The notes under the pieces: generated by a model
Seen by the model: only the letters and a program-made list of their open reading frames with translations
Databases searched by the model: none
Told to the model about the DNA's origin: nothing
DNA from: Turritopsis dohrnii
Taxonomy: Eukaryota > Cnidaria > Hydrozoa > Anthoathecata > Oceaniidae
Reading direction: 5' to 3'
DNA length: 64,000 bases
Assembly (NCBI GenBank): GCA_027922465.2
Contig: BQMF02000039.1
Location: forward strand, 62,001-126,000
Shown: positions 13,004 to 22,771 of the stretch, one piece after another
Layout of the letters: every line of letters begins with the position of its first letter
Position numbering within the stretch: the first letter of the stretch is position 1
Made by a program: the position numbers and the translations under genes

Positions 13004-13693
13004 ATGCCTCCTACGAATAAAGAAATGCTTGAGGCCCTTACGGAAAAACTTAACATCACCAACAAAGACATTAGTAGTATAAAGGAAAGTTTAATTGAAA
13101 TCAAGGATAATGTTATCCAGCGCCTGTTGGAAGAAAACCAACGTCTAAATGAAGAAGTTAAAACCCTTTCGGATAAAGTTTATGCCTTGGAGGCTGAATC
13201 AAATGCCAATAACCAGTACAATCGGCGCAACAATGTCGAACTTAAAGGCATTCCTAAAGATATAACTGACGATAAACTTGAACCAACTATTGTCAACATC
13301 CTCAGTGCAGTCCAAATTAATGTTACTGCAACCGAAATTGAAGCCTGCCATCGCCTTAATTCCAAGGAATTGAACAAACCCGTTATAATCCGCTTTGTAA
13401 ATAGAAAGTATGTGGATAAGTGCTTCAATTCATGGAAGCTACTTGATACTTGCGATAAAACAGATTTTGGTTTTCCTGAAAACACTAAACTATCATTTAA
13501 CGCGAATTTATGTCCCGCTTACAGACGTATAGCCTGGAAAGCTCGCTGCCTTAAAAGAGGAAAACGTATTAGTAAAATATACACAAACAATGGGACAGTC
13601 TCGATCCGCATTAGAGATAAAGACAAACTTATCAAATTGACTCACGATAGTATGATCGACGAGCTTTTCCCTAACTTTGAGTTCCCGGAGTAA
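13004..13693 (+). CDS. LINE ORF1 protein (coiled coil plus RRM-like and C-terminal RNA-binding region)
   Basis: A 229-aa open frame, apparently intact. In this class of retrotransposon ORF1 binds the element RNA and forms multimers in the ribonucleoprotein. Residues about 5-68 form a heptad-rich coiled coil (LEENQRLNEEVKTLSDKVYALE). From about residue 72 the RRNNVELKGIP stretch, the ACHRL motif near 112-118 and VIIRFVNR near 126 are typical of L1/CR1-like ORF1 RNA-binding domains. The C-terminal part is basic (KARCLKRGKR). The start ATG is the first one in frame after the leader, and ORF2 follows 131 bp downstream. The family (transposase_22-like ORF1) is recognised from motif pattern; the exact clade is not certain. 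Confidence 0.75.
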   Translation: MPPTNKEMLEALTEKLNITNKDISSIKESLIEIKDNVIQRLLEENQRLNEEVKTLSDKVYALEAESNANNQYNRRNNVELKGIPKDITDDKLEPTIVNILSAVQINVTATEIEACHRLNSKELNKPVIIRFVNRKYVDKCFNSWKLLDTCDKTDFGFPENTKLSFNANLCPAYRRIAWKARCLKRGKRISKIYTNNGTVSIRIRDKDKLIKLTHDSMIDELFPNFEFPE

Positions 13694-13824
13694 CATGATG
13701 GTAACGTAACTGTGCTGGTTCCGTATGTAGAACATTTGTTTTTCTCCTGGTGTTTGACTTTTGATATTGCACTTGCTAAGTACAGTCTATTTCATTTTAT
13801 TTTTGTTATTTCTCTGTTGATTTT

Positions 13825-15032
13825 ATGGTAAACGAAATTCTTAAATGCCCAGTCTGTGAGAGACACGTTTCTGAACAATGCAACTCCATTTTTTGTGATT
13901 CTTGCCATTCCTGGGTACACCAGAAATGCAATCTACTAAATAACTCTGATTTTGACTCTCTAACGATGTCTAATGATTCCAACCCCTGGTTTTGTATCTG
14001 CTGTAATTCAAAGATATTCCCTTTTAACCAAGATAAGCCTGGTAAACCCGGTCTCGATTCTCCCTCTGCTGGCTCCTCTGGTATTGATATTTCTAAATTC
14101 AAATCACTTTTTTCTGACTTTAACAATCTTAGTAATAATAACAATGATCCCTTTGATGACCTTGCCATCAACAATATTAATTGCAAGTACTATGACGTGG
14201 ATGAGTTTAAGTGCATTAAATCAAAATCCAAATCTCTCTCAGCTTTACATTTGAATATTGCCTCACTCAGCTCCCACTTTGATGAACTTACAGCACTGTT
14301 AGCTCAAATACAGCATAGTTTTGGTATTATAGCGATTTCCGAAACTAGATTTAAACAACCTAACCCTACCTCCAATTACTCTCTTCAGGGTTATTCAGTA
14401 GAGCACACTCCTACTGAATCCCCAGCTGGGGGTGCTCTCTTGTACATTTCCCATAAACTCACCTATAAACCACGTCATGATCTCGCTAAAATACTTTATA
14501 AACCAAAATTTCTTGAATCCATTTTACCTTAATCTCTATCTATCATGCTATCTTTTCATCACATCTACGCTATGCTTGTCAAATTTGGGGTCAGCGTGAG
14601 TCAACTAATACTAAACGCATCCTCGTACTACAAAAGGCTGCTGTCCGAATTCTAACCTTTTCAAATCCTATTGCACCCTCTCGGCCTCTTTTCAACTACC
14701 TTAAATTACTGAATATCTTTGACCTTGTCAAGTCATTGAATATTCTATTTATTCATCAAGCCTTAAATTTTAAACTCCCTCCCAGCGTTCATAGTACTTT
14801 CAATTACACTAAACTCTGCCATACTTTCAACACCAGAGGTAAGTCTCATGGGCACCTACATCAACCTTCAGTTAAAACTCAAGCATTTGGAATTTCTTCA
14901 ATGAAATTCCAATCAATTATTTGCTGGAATCATTTGCAAAGTCAATATCCAAATCTTGATCTAGCTTTGCTAAACTATTCTCAACTAAAAACCTTAACCA
15001 CAAAATTCTTCCTTGAAAAATATACCATCTAG
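13825..15032 (+). pseudogene. LINE ORF2 remnant: PHD-like finger, truncated endonuclease, post-RT C-terminus
   Basis: The first 235 codons (13825-14532) start with a PHD-type zinc finger (CPVC, CDSC, WVHQKC, WFCICC; residues about 8-54) and run into an APE-type endonuclease, recognised by LHLNIASL near residue 140 and the ISETRF motif. The frame then stops. In another frame, 14526-15032 encodes the segment that follows the reverse transcriptase in CR1/jockey/I elements (SSHLRYACQIWG and, near its end, SSMKFQSIICWNHL). The catalytic reverse-transcriptase core is absent and there is a frameshift at the junction, so this copy cannot make an active ORF2 protein. Confidence 0.8.
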
Positions 15033-15094
15033 TCTCTCTCTCCAGTAGTTTTGTTTCTCATACTTACATCAATTTATTGTTTTTTATGTTGGTT

Positions 15095-15112
15095 TTTTTT
15101 GTTTTTTTTGTT

Positions 15113-15149
<37 letters not shown>

Positions 15150-15175
15150 TTTTTTTTTTTTTTTTTTCGTTGTTT
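15095..15175 (+). repeat. Long T-rich tract in the LINE 3' region
   Basis: Runs of T interrupted by a few G or C residues, about 80 bp long, within the LINE 3' untranslated region. It is probably a slippage expansion. Confidence 0.7.
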
Positions 15176-15348
15176 CGTTTTTTGTCCTATACCTCAATTT
15201 CTTAACTTAGTTTATTTCTTTATTTATTTGGTGGCCACCCCCTTTGTTTAGTATTCACTATTGGGGTGGTCTCCTGCCATGACTTTATTGTAATCCCATT
15301 TTCATTAACTTATTTTCCTGGCAAATAAATGTGGATGTGTGTATGTGT

Positions 15349-18300
15349 TTATGGTTATGGAGAGACGATTGCTTAATGAATGAAACTTTAAGTATCAAAA
15401 TGAAAATAGTTTTTTCTTGAAAACAAACATATTATATACTGTAGATAAAAAATAGATAAGACAAAAATACTTTTAAAAAGTGTGAATAGGGCTTAACTAA
15501 AAACAACATAAGCTATTACATACAAAGAAAAGAAAGGTGCGAATCGTAACCATGGATACGCGATTTATATGACAGTTTAAAAAAAAAAGAATTTATGTAT
15601 AAGAACGAAAGAAAAAAAACACAAACTTTTTCGAAAAAAATATAAACAAATTAAAAAATTTATCGGAAATACTATGTTTTAAATTAACTACGTATCTACC
15701 TAAGCTAGCTACGAAGCATTTAAAAATTTTACCTTTTAAAAGTTTAATTATGAGCCACTTCGAGGAATTTTTGTATTTTTCAAGTTTGCCTCAAAGCTTT
15801 GCTTGGTCAGCTAGGATTATCTAGGATAAGCTAGGAAGCTAGGGTAAGATAGGATCAGCTAGGATCAGCTAAAGGCTTGCTGACAAACCTCACACAGACC
15901 TCACTTTTACTCCGATGTACTTAAAAACTTGGAAACTTAAAAAAACATTAAATTTTTAATTACGCATACACCCCAGCAAATTATTAAAGCATAGCTGACA
16001 CAATATGAAACTTACGTTAACTGCCAATAAACTTAATGAATAAAAAACAATAAATTTAAATAGATGCTGTAAGATATCACAGTGATTACGTAAGTCTTTC
16101 AATATACGGTCAATCTTCCTAATAACGAAAAGACTTCCCAAACAAGAAAAAGTAAACAAAGATTTGGATTATGTAAATGTGTTATTTAAATTAGCAAACA
16201 TAACTGAAAGCAGTTGAAATTTAAATACAGTCAAGATAAGTTTCCTATTTGCTATCGTAAGTAGGGAGTCCCATTCCTAATTAAGGGCATAATAATACAG
16301 CCAAGAACTATACAAAGTAAATATGCTAACATAGCTAGAGAAATATCAAACATAAAATGATGCAGGCAGAGGTTAGACAGATATTCTTGTTGTTGGAGCT
16401 GAAGAGGAAACTGAGCTGAGCTGTACGTATCCAGAACTTAAAAGGCATTACAGCCCACAAATGAAACAAACGAGCTTTTGTATTTAGAAAAGCTTAAAAG
16501 AATACCAGACATTTTCAAAAAAATAAAAACCTTTCCTTTTTGACACACTGTTTTTATAAAACATTGAGAACTTGTTTTTAAAAAAGAATGAACACAGTAG
16601 AATCTTTGTAAGATAATCATAAATTTCTACCCTCTACCCTCGGTCTTGGAACTGTAAATCTATTCAACATTGATCAATCAACTTTTGGAAGTTTCTTTGG
16701 TCACGCTGTAGTGTACCATTTTGCGAACGGCGTGCAAATGTAAGTCGAAAAATACCCGGATGATCACATGGCGGAAATTCAAGCCAATAAACTAGCGCTA
16801 ACTAAAGATAATTAGCACCCTTGCGAAATAGTGGCGACTTATGCACCAATGAACATTAAGACGGCTTTTGTATGAACCAATCAAATTGGAGAAACAAATA
16901 TGACTAGGTTTGGACAGTAAGATGAAAAAAAACAAGATGCCCTTGCAGGCATAAGGATTTCTGCAAAATCAGCTGAAGTATGAAAAAAGAAAGACTATGA
17001 CATTCTTGAAATTTAAGAAAAGTTTAATCCGCAATATATATTTATTAAGTTTCTGATCACGTACTCCCCAAAAATCTGGAAAAAACATAATTGTCACTAT
17101 GCAAAACTTTATCTGAATGACATGTTCTTTATTTTGTTGGTACGAAATGATATTAAGGATTCAGTGATCAATTTAGATAAGACAATGAGTATGCACGTAA
17201 GTCATTGTATGTTATGAATTTAATATGTCTTGTCAATCTTCCTAACAGAATTCCTAATTCAGAAGGAGAAAAAGGAAAGCATAGATTTTAATGATACGAA
17301 ATACATCTATATACATACAAAATCAACATACATAACTGAAAACAGAAATTTGTGCTTTAATTTGAGTAACAATATGTCATTGCCATCTTTTTAATTTAAA
17401 AGCATGCATTACCAGAACTAAATTTCATGAAAAGATTATAAAAATTTATTCAGAAACTTAAAAAACAATAAATTTTTAATTACGTATACACGCCAGGGCA
17501 TCATGAAAGCATAACTGACACAATACGAACCTTACATTAACTTCTAATAAACTTAATGAACAAAATAACATCAAATTCATATGCTTTCAGATATCACAGT
17601 GATTACGTATGTACAGTCAATCTTCCTAATTACGAAAAGACTTCCCAAACACAAAAAGTAAACAAAAATTAGGATTATGAAAAATATGACCTAAACTTAG
17701 CTACCAAAATTAGCAAACATAACTGAAAACAGAAATTTGTGTTAAAAGATGTCCAGTATTTAGAATTTACAGACAATCAAGGTAAGTTTCAATTTGCTAT
17801 CATAAAAAGTAAGTCCCCATTCCTAATTCAGTAATTGATAATACAGCCAAAAACTATACAAGTATATAATAGGCTAAAATAGCTAGAGAAACATCAAACA
17901 TAAAATGAGATGCACAGCCACAGACAGAGGGTAACAAGACATTCCTTGTATGTTGTTGGAGCTGAAGAGGAAACTGAGCTGAGCTGTATGTATCCAGAGC
18001 TTAAAAAGCACTACAGGCCACACATGAAACAAACAGTATTTTGCATCTAGAAAGGCTTAAAAAAATCGCAGACATTTTGCAAAACATAAAAGCTGCACAC
18101 ACTGTTTTCACAAAACATTGAGAACTTGTTTTTAGAAAAGAATGAACGTAGTAGAATCATTGCAAGATAATTATAAATTTCTACCCTTTACTTTCGGTTT
18201 TGGAAGTGCAAATCTTCTTACTTTTGGAAATTTCAGGTTTCTTCGGTCACGCTGTGGTATACCATTATGCGAACGGCGTGCAAATGTAAAGTCGAAAAAT

Positions 18301-18480
18301 ACCCGGATGATCACATGGCGGAAATAATCAAGCCAATAAACTAAGCGCTATTAAAGTTTATTAGCACCCTTTCGTAATAGTGGCGCTCTATGCACCAATG
18401 AATTTTGAGTCGGCGGCTGTATGAACCAATGAACTTCGAGATAAAAAAATCGCTAGGTTTGGACAGTAAGATGAACAAGA
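15349..18480 (+). repeat. Repeat-family segments downstream of the LINE; no gene seen
   Basis: 15349-15920 continues the host segment also found at 6345-6920, including the degenerate CTAGGATAAG words at 15808-15873. 15916-16904 matches 9036-10030, and 16904-17340 matches 8565-9020. 17460-18480 is a more diverged copy of the same family, ending in CCAAT words, CTAGGTTTGGACAG and the hairpin GCCC-GTAT-GGGC. Short open frames here are not coding by any feature I can see. Confidence 0.6.
17930..18478 (+). repeat. About 550-bp block duplicated at 19233-19776
   Basis: The two blocks are almost identical (a few small differences, e.g. near 18230 versus 19532), running from the AACAAGACATTCCTTG word to the TAGGTTTGGACAG word. 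The near identity marks a recent event compared with the other family copies. Confidence 0.7.
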
Positions 18481-18575
18481 TGCCCGTATGGGCAGAAAGA
18501 TTTCTGCAAAATCTGTTGAAGCATGAAAAATGAAAAATGTTATGACAATTATGAAATTCGACAAAAAATGTTACA

Positions 18576-18643
18576 AGATCAAAGTGGGCTCGAACCACCG
18601 ACTTTTCGGTTAGCAGCCAAGTAACTGCGCCACAGAACTACAT
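18576..18643 (-). repeat. tRNA-like sequence (pol III promoter boxes), probable SINE head
   Basis: On the minus strand it shows an A-box-like TGGCGCAGTT and a B-box GGTTCGAGCCC in tRNA spacing, with a possible anticodon loop CTGCTAA. Pairing in the stems is incomplete, so I call it a tRNA-derived repeat or pseudogene rather than a working tRNA gene. Confidence 0.5.
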
Positions 18644-18773
18644 TTGTCTCTGTAATGTATAAACTGCTAGCTTTAAACAGTAAGAAAAAAATGGAGGTGA
18701 AAAGCCAGTTGTAATGGTATTTCTTGCTTTCGCAAAAATCCAAAATCGAAATATTTTATGACATTTAAAAATT

Positions 18774-18846
18774 TGATCACAGGGGTCGAACCACCGACCC
18801 TTGGGTTAGTAGTTGCTGTACTAACCGACTGTGCCACAGAAGCCAT
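18774..18846 (-). repeat. Second tRNA-like sequence, same orientation
   Basis: On the minus strand it has TGGCACAGTCGGTTAGTAC and GGTTCGACCCC in A-box and B-box positions. It lies about 200 bp from the previous tRNA-like element and shares the CCACCGAC word, so the two look related. Anticodon-stem pairing is poor. Confidence 0.5.
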
Positions 18847-19119
18847 GTACATCAGTATAGATATAAATATATATAGCTCTTTTGACTCTTCTGTTTACAA
18901 ACCGTTGAGAACTTCTTTTTAGTTGAAAAAGAATGATCACAGTCCAAGATAATTATAAGCTTCTTTTATATATTTTCTGTTTTCACCTTAAAATATGTAC
19001 ATCTTCTTTAAAATCCATTTAATATTGATCAAAGAAACTTTTGTAAATCTTTCGGCACGGTGCTTTGGTTTCATGTAAATGCACGCACGAAATTTCAAAA
19101 AACCGCTAGGTTTGGACAG

Positions 19120-19235
19120 TAAGAAAAAAACGAAAGCCGGTTGTAATAGCTTTCTTGCTTTCGCAGAAATCTAAAAAAAACTAAGAAAAACGACGAAAGT
19201 AAAGGCTTTCTTGCTTACGCAGAAATCCAAAAAAA
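19120..19235 (+). repeat. Hairpin cassette, two units
   Basis: TAGGTTTGGACAG (19106) is followed by one GCCGGTTGTAATAG-type unit and one ACGAAAGTAAAG-type unit, each with the CTTGCTTNCGCAGAAATC core. It then joins the duplicated block at 19233. Confidence 0.6.
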
Positions 19236-19784
19236 CAAGACATTCCTTGTATGTTGTTGGAGCTGAAGAGGAAACTGAGCTGAGCTGTATGTATCCAGAG
19301 CTTAAAAAGCACTACAGGCCACACATGAAACAAACAGTATTTTGCATCTAGAAAGGCTTAAAAAAATCGCAGATATTTTGCAAAACATAAAAGCTGCACA
19401 CACTGTTTTCACAAAACATTGAGAACTTGTTTTTAGAAAAGAATGAACGTAGTAGAATCATTGCAAGATAATTATAAATTTCTACCCTTTACTTTCGGTT
19501 TTGGAAGTGCAAATCTTCTTACTTTTGGAAATTTAAAGGTTTCTTCGGTCACGCTGTGGTATACCATTATGCGAACGGCGTGCAAATGTAAAGTCGAAAA
19601 ATACCCGGATGATCACATGGCGGAAATAATCAAGCCAATAAACTAAGCGCTATTAAAGTTTATTAGCACCCTTTCGTAATAGTGGCGCTCTATGCACCAA
19701 TGAATTTTGAGTCGGCGGCTGTATGAACCAATGAACTTCGAGATAAAAAAATCGCTAGGTTTGGACAGTAAGATGAAAAAAAAC

Positions 19785-20265
19785 TAAGAAAAACGACGAA
19801 AGTAAAGGCTTTCTTGCTTACGCAGAAATCCAACAAAGACGATCGTAAAGTATTTCTTGCTTTGCAGAAATCCAAAAAAAAAAACAAAGACGATCGTAAA
19901 GGCTTTCTTGCTTACGCAGAAATCCAAAAACAAAGACGATCGTAAAGTATTTCTTGCTTACGCAGAAATCCAAAGACGATCGTAAAGTATTTCTTGCTTA
20001 CACAGAAATCCAAAAACTAAGAAAAACAAAGACGATCGTAAAGGCTTTCTTGCTTACGCAGAAATCCAAAGACGATCGTAAAGTATTTCTTGCTTACGCA
20101 GAAATCCAAAAACCCAGAGCCGGTTTTAATGTATTTCTTGCTTTCGCAGAAATCAAAAAAAAAAAACAAAGACGATCGTAAAGTATTTCTTGCTTACGCA
20201 GAAATCCAAAAAAAAAAACGAAAGCCGGTTGTAATAGCTTTCTTGCTTTCGCAGAAATCTAAAAA
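19785..20265 (+). repeat. Large hairpin minisatellite array, about eleven units
   Basis: Direct units of about 38-50 bp: GACGATCGTAAAG followed by GTATTTC or GGCTTTC, then TTGCTTACGCAGAAATCC and an A-rich linker. Two units near 20110 and 20220 have the alternative GCCGGTT leader and TTTCG in the loop. Each core can fold through TTTCT / AGAAA arms. The array directly follows TAGGTTTGGACAG (19757). Open frames through it, such as 19954-20181, merely reflect unit periodicity. Confidence 0.8.
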
Positions 20266-20269
20266 TTGT

Positions 20270-20628
20270 GAGACGGGGGGCTTCTACAAAATTTTTGACA
20301 TCATATGAACAATTTTTAGTTGCCACAAAAACTTTTCTCCACTGAGAATCAGAGTCTATCAGTGTTGAGAAGTAAAATTGTTGACTCAGCAAATAATCTT
20401 AGACAAAATCAAAATTTTATTCGCCACTCTTTATGACAGCAACAGCAAATCGTTGTGTCAAGAAAAACGGGGGACATGTTGAGACGGCTTAAAGTTTTGT
20501 TTTTAATGACTCTTGTGTTTTACAGTCACTTGACTTTGATATTGTTTTTGATAATGACCTTTGATAGCTGTTATTGAAAGATGTGTCAATTAACCATTAA
20601 GAAGATAATTGGAATTTTTTCATGGTAA
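20270..20628. other. Unassigned spacer
   Basis: AT-rich sequence beyond the hairpin array. I see no gene, inverted ends or similarity to the other repeats. Confidence 0.4.
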
Positions 20629-20630
20629 AA

Positions 20631-20978
20631 TCCTTAATTGTTTCCAAACTAAAAGGTTTTGGAGAACAAAATGTATATTTTTAAAATCTATGAATAAAAT
20701 CCTATCGAATGGTGTAAAAATTGCTAAAATTTGATATATGTGTGAAAAGTCATGAGCTGTTAAAATCTCAGACCGAAATTCTGTGGGACACACTGTATGC
20801 TGAATCCTTAATTGTTTCCAAACTAAAAGGTTTTGGAGAACAAAATGTGTATTTTTAAAATCTATGAATAAAATCCTATCGAATGGTGTAAAAATTGCTA
20901 AAATTTGATATATGTGTGAAAAGTCATGAGCTGTTAAAATCTCAGACCGAAATTCTGTGGGACACACTGTATGCTGAG
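20631..20978. repeat. Tandem duplication, two 174-bp copies
   Basis: TCCTTAATTG starts at 20631 and again at 20805, and the two copies are almost identical to the end word GGGACACACTGTATGC. That end resembles the CAGTGTGTCCCA-type termini of small DNA transposons. The 115-aa minus-strand frame at 20620-20967 is the same peptide twice and is not a gene. Confidence 0.75.
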
Positions 20979-22771
20979 GAGAGGGTATTTATTATTATTA
21001 CGTTTTATCTATATGATTGCTTTCTGTAATTATCTATTTAGTCACGGCTGTTACACTTTTTATAAAAAATTTACTTAAATTTGTATGTAACACATATTTG
21101 TTTATTGAAAATGACTACAGTATGTAGTCGAAACGTCGAAAAAACTGCGCCTCCTGTATGTTTTGTTTCTAAGTTCGTTCGACCCACAATTTGATAAAAT
21201 CCAGGGAACTTTAAAACAAATTATTAGTACATTTTGTAACTCTCAAGAAATAGATTTCTTCAGGGTTCCCACTCCTTTTTTGATCTCAAAATTGAGGAGA
21301 TTTGTGGTGAATTTTATCGTTTTTTTGAGGATAAATGAAACAAAAATTGAGGAGATTTGAGGGCAAAACTCCGAAATCAAGATATTAGTAGGACTGTTAT
21401 TGATAATAGTAAACAGAGAACCTAATGATAAATAGTCCAATAAACTACAGATATTTCAGTTTTCAATTAAAAAGAAACATTGTCACAAATGTTTTTGAAG
21501 AGAAATCAACAAAAATAAGATTTTTTGAGGAGATTCGAGGAGGAAAATCAAAAATGAGGAGTTTTGAGGATTTTTAGTTTTCAATCTGTTTCTCACAACG
21601 ATTGATGAAACAAATGAAACAACAAAAAACTAAACGTATAATGGTGAACTATGGCAACAGCTAATCGAATAAGAACTATTTACTGTTATTATTACCAAAG
21701 ACTTCCAAAAAAATCAATTTTTTTTAGACAAAAAATACCTTTTTAAAATGATTCTATCAAACTTTCGAGTAGTTGTATTTCTATAATTCGAACCCCCATA
21801 ATTCGAACTCTCTCTAATTGGAACGAATTTCATAGTACCTATTATTTCCATGGAATTGAATATTTCGACCTTTCCATTAATCGAACGACTTTTATGGTCC
21901 CGGAATATTCGAAATAGAGAGAGTTTGCTTTGTTGCAAACACTTTCAGTGACTTCATAAGTGTACAAATACTAGAAAAGAAATTTATATACAATCAAAAC
22001 AAAACTGAATCTAAAATTAAATTTGATGCAGATTTAATTTGGTGATTTTAAATTGCACCAAATTTTCTCCATTTAAGTGAGTTCAAGGCTTTTAAAAAGA
22101 AAAGATTTGGCAATTCGTGAGGAAAGACTGATAGTGCAAAACTTTCTTTATAAAAGATTCAGAAGCAAGAACTTTCAAAATTTATCTATGTTCATAAAAT
22201 GCAGTGTTACACTATTTTACTTCTAATAGAATATTGCTATTTTACTATGATAATTATAGCGGTTTGATCATAATAATCAACAATAATTCGAAACATGCAA
22301 TTCTCATATTCATAAATGTAGTAAATAGTAAATAGTATATAGTAAGTATAGTATAAAACTAGTCTTAACCTCTTTTTATGACGTTCCTTCATCATTATGA
22401 ATGAGCTACTGTTAAAATTCGTAATGAAGTGAGGCTGGACAATGTTTGAAATGGATAAGAATATTAGAATACTTTCATTTTACATTTTCAAGACAGCAGA
22501 AACAGTCAACTTGACCTTTGATCGCAATCTTTAAAAACAATCTGCAAAAGTAACATAAGTGAAAACGTTAGCTCGTTATGTTGTGTGGTCACATAAGAAC
22601 GTATATTAACAATTAGGAGGGTTTATTCATTGCACTTGTCACAGATACAAAAATGATAATTAATCTGAAAACATACATAAGAAAATAAAAAAATAAAATA
22701 AAATAAAAAAATAGCTGAACACCAGAAACCTTTGTTTTTTTTCAGCACATTTTAAAAGTTAAATTTCCATC
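20979..22771. other. Unassigned AT-rich region with a degenerate MITE (about 21780-21925)
   Basis: At about 21780-21925 the words ATTCGAACCCCCATAATTCG and, inverted, AATATTCGAAATAGAGAGAG mark a decayed relative of the CTCGAAC-type MITE at 23376-23534. Between 21240 and 21580 the phrase TTGAGGAGATTTGAGG recurs loosely. No gene is seen up to the end of gene A. Confidence 0.4.

Larger units (their letters stand above)
12826..15348 (+). mobile_element. CR1/jockey-type LINE, internally deleted
   Basis: A non-LTR retrotransposon with a 5' leader, ORF1 (13004-13693), the start of ORF2 (PHD-like finger plus the N-terminal part of an APE-type endonuclease) and the end of ORF2, followed by a long T-rich stretch and a 3' end reading AAATAAATGTGGATG. 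The host repeat continues at 15349 with the sequence that is uninterrupted at about 6340-6360, so the ends are supported by an empty site. The rest of the endonuclease and nearly all of the reverse transcriptase are missing at a junction near 14480-14500. The copy is not autonomous. Confidence 0.8.

Noticed and set aside
13180..13485. Minus-strand 101-aa frame
   Set aside because: Lies wholly antisense to LINE ORF1.
18576..18846. Two functional tRNA genes in tandem
   Set aside because: Stem pairing is incomplete in both and the anticodon assignment is doubtful; they are more likely tRNA-derived repeat heads.
19785..20265. Array with regular hairpin repeats, looking somewhat like a CRISPR array
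   Set aside because: Units are contiguous, with no unique spacers; linkers are A-rich and themselves repeated; the context is eukaryotic and there are no cas genes.
20620..20967. 115-aa minus-strand coding region
   Set aside because: It is the same peptide twice, produced by a 174-bp tandem duplication of non-coding DNA (174 is a multiple of three).
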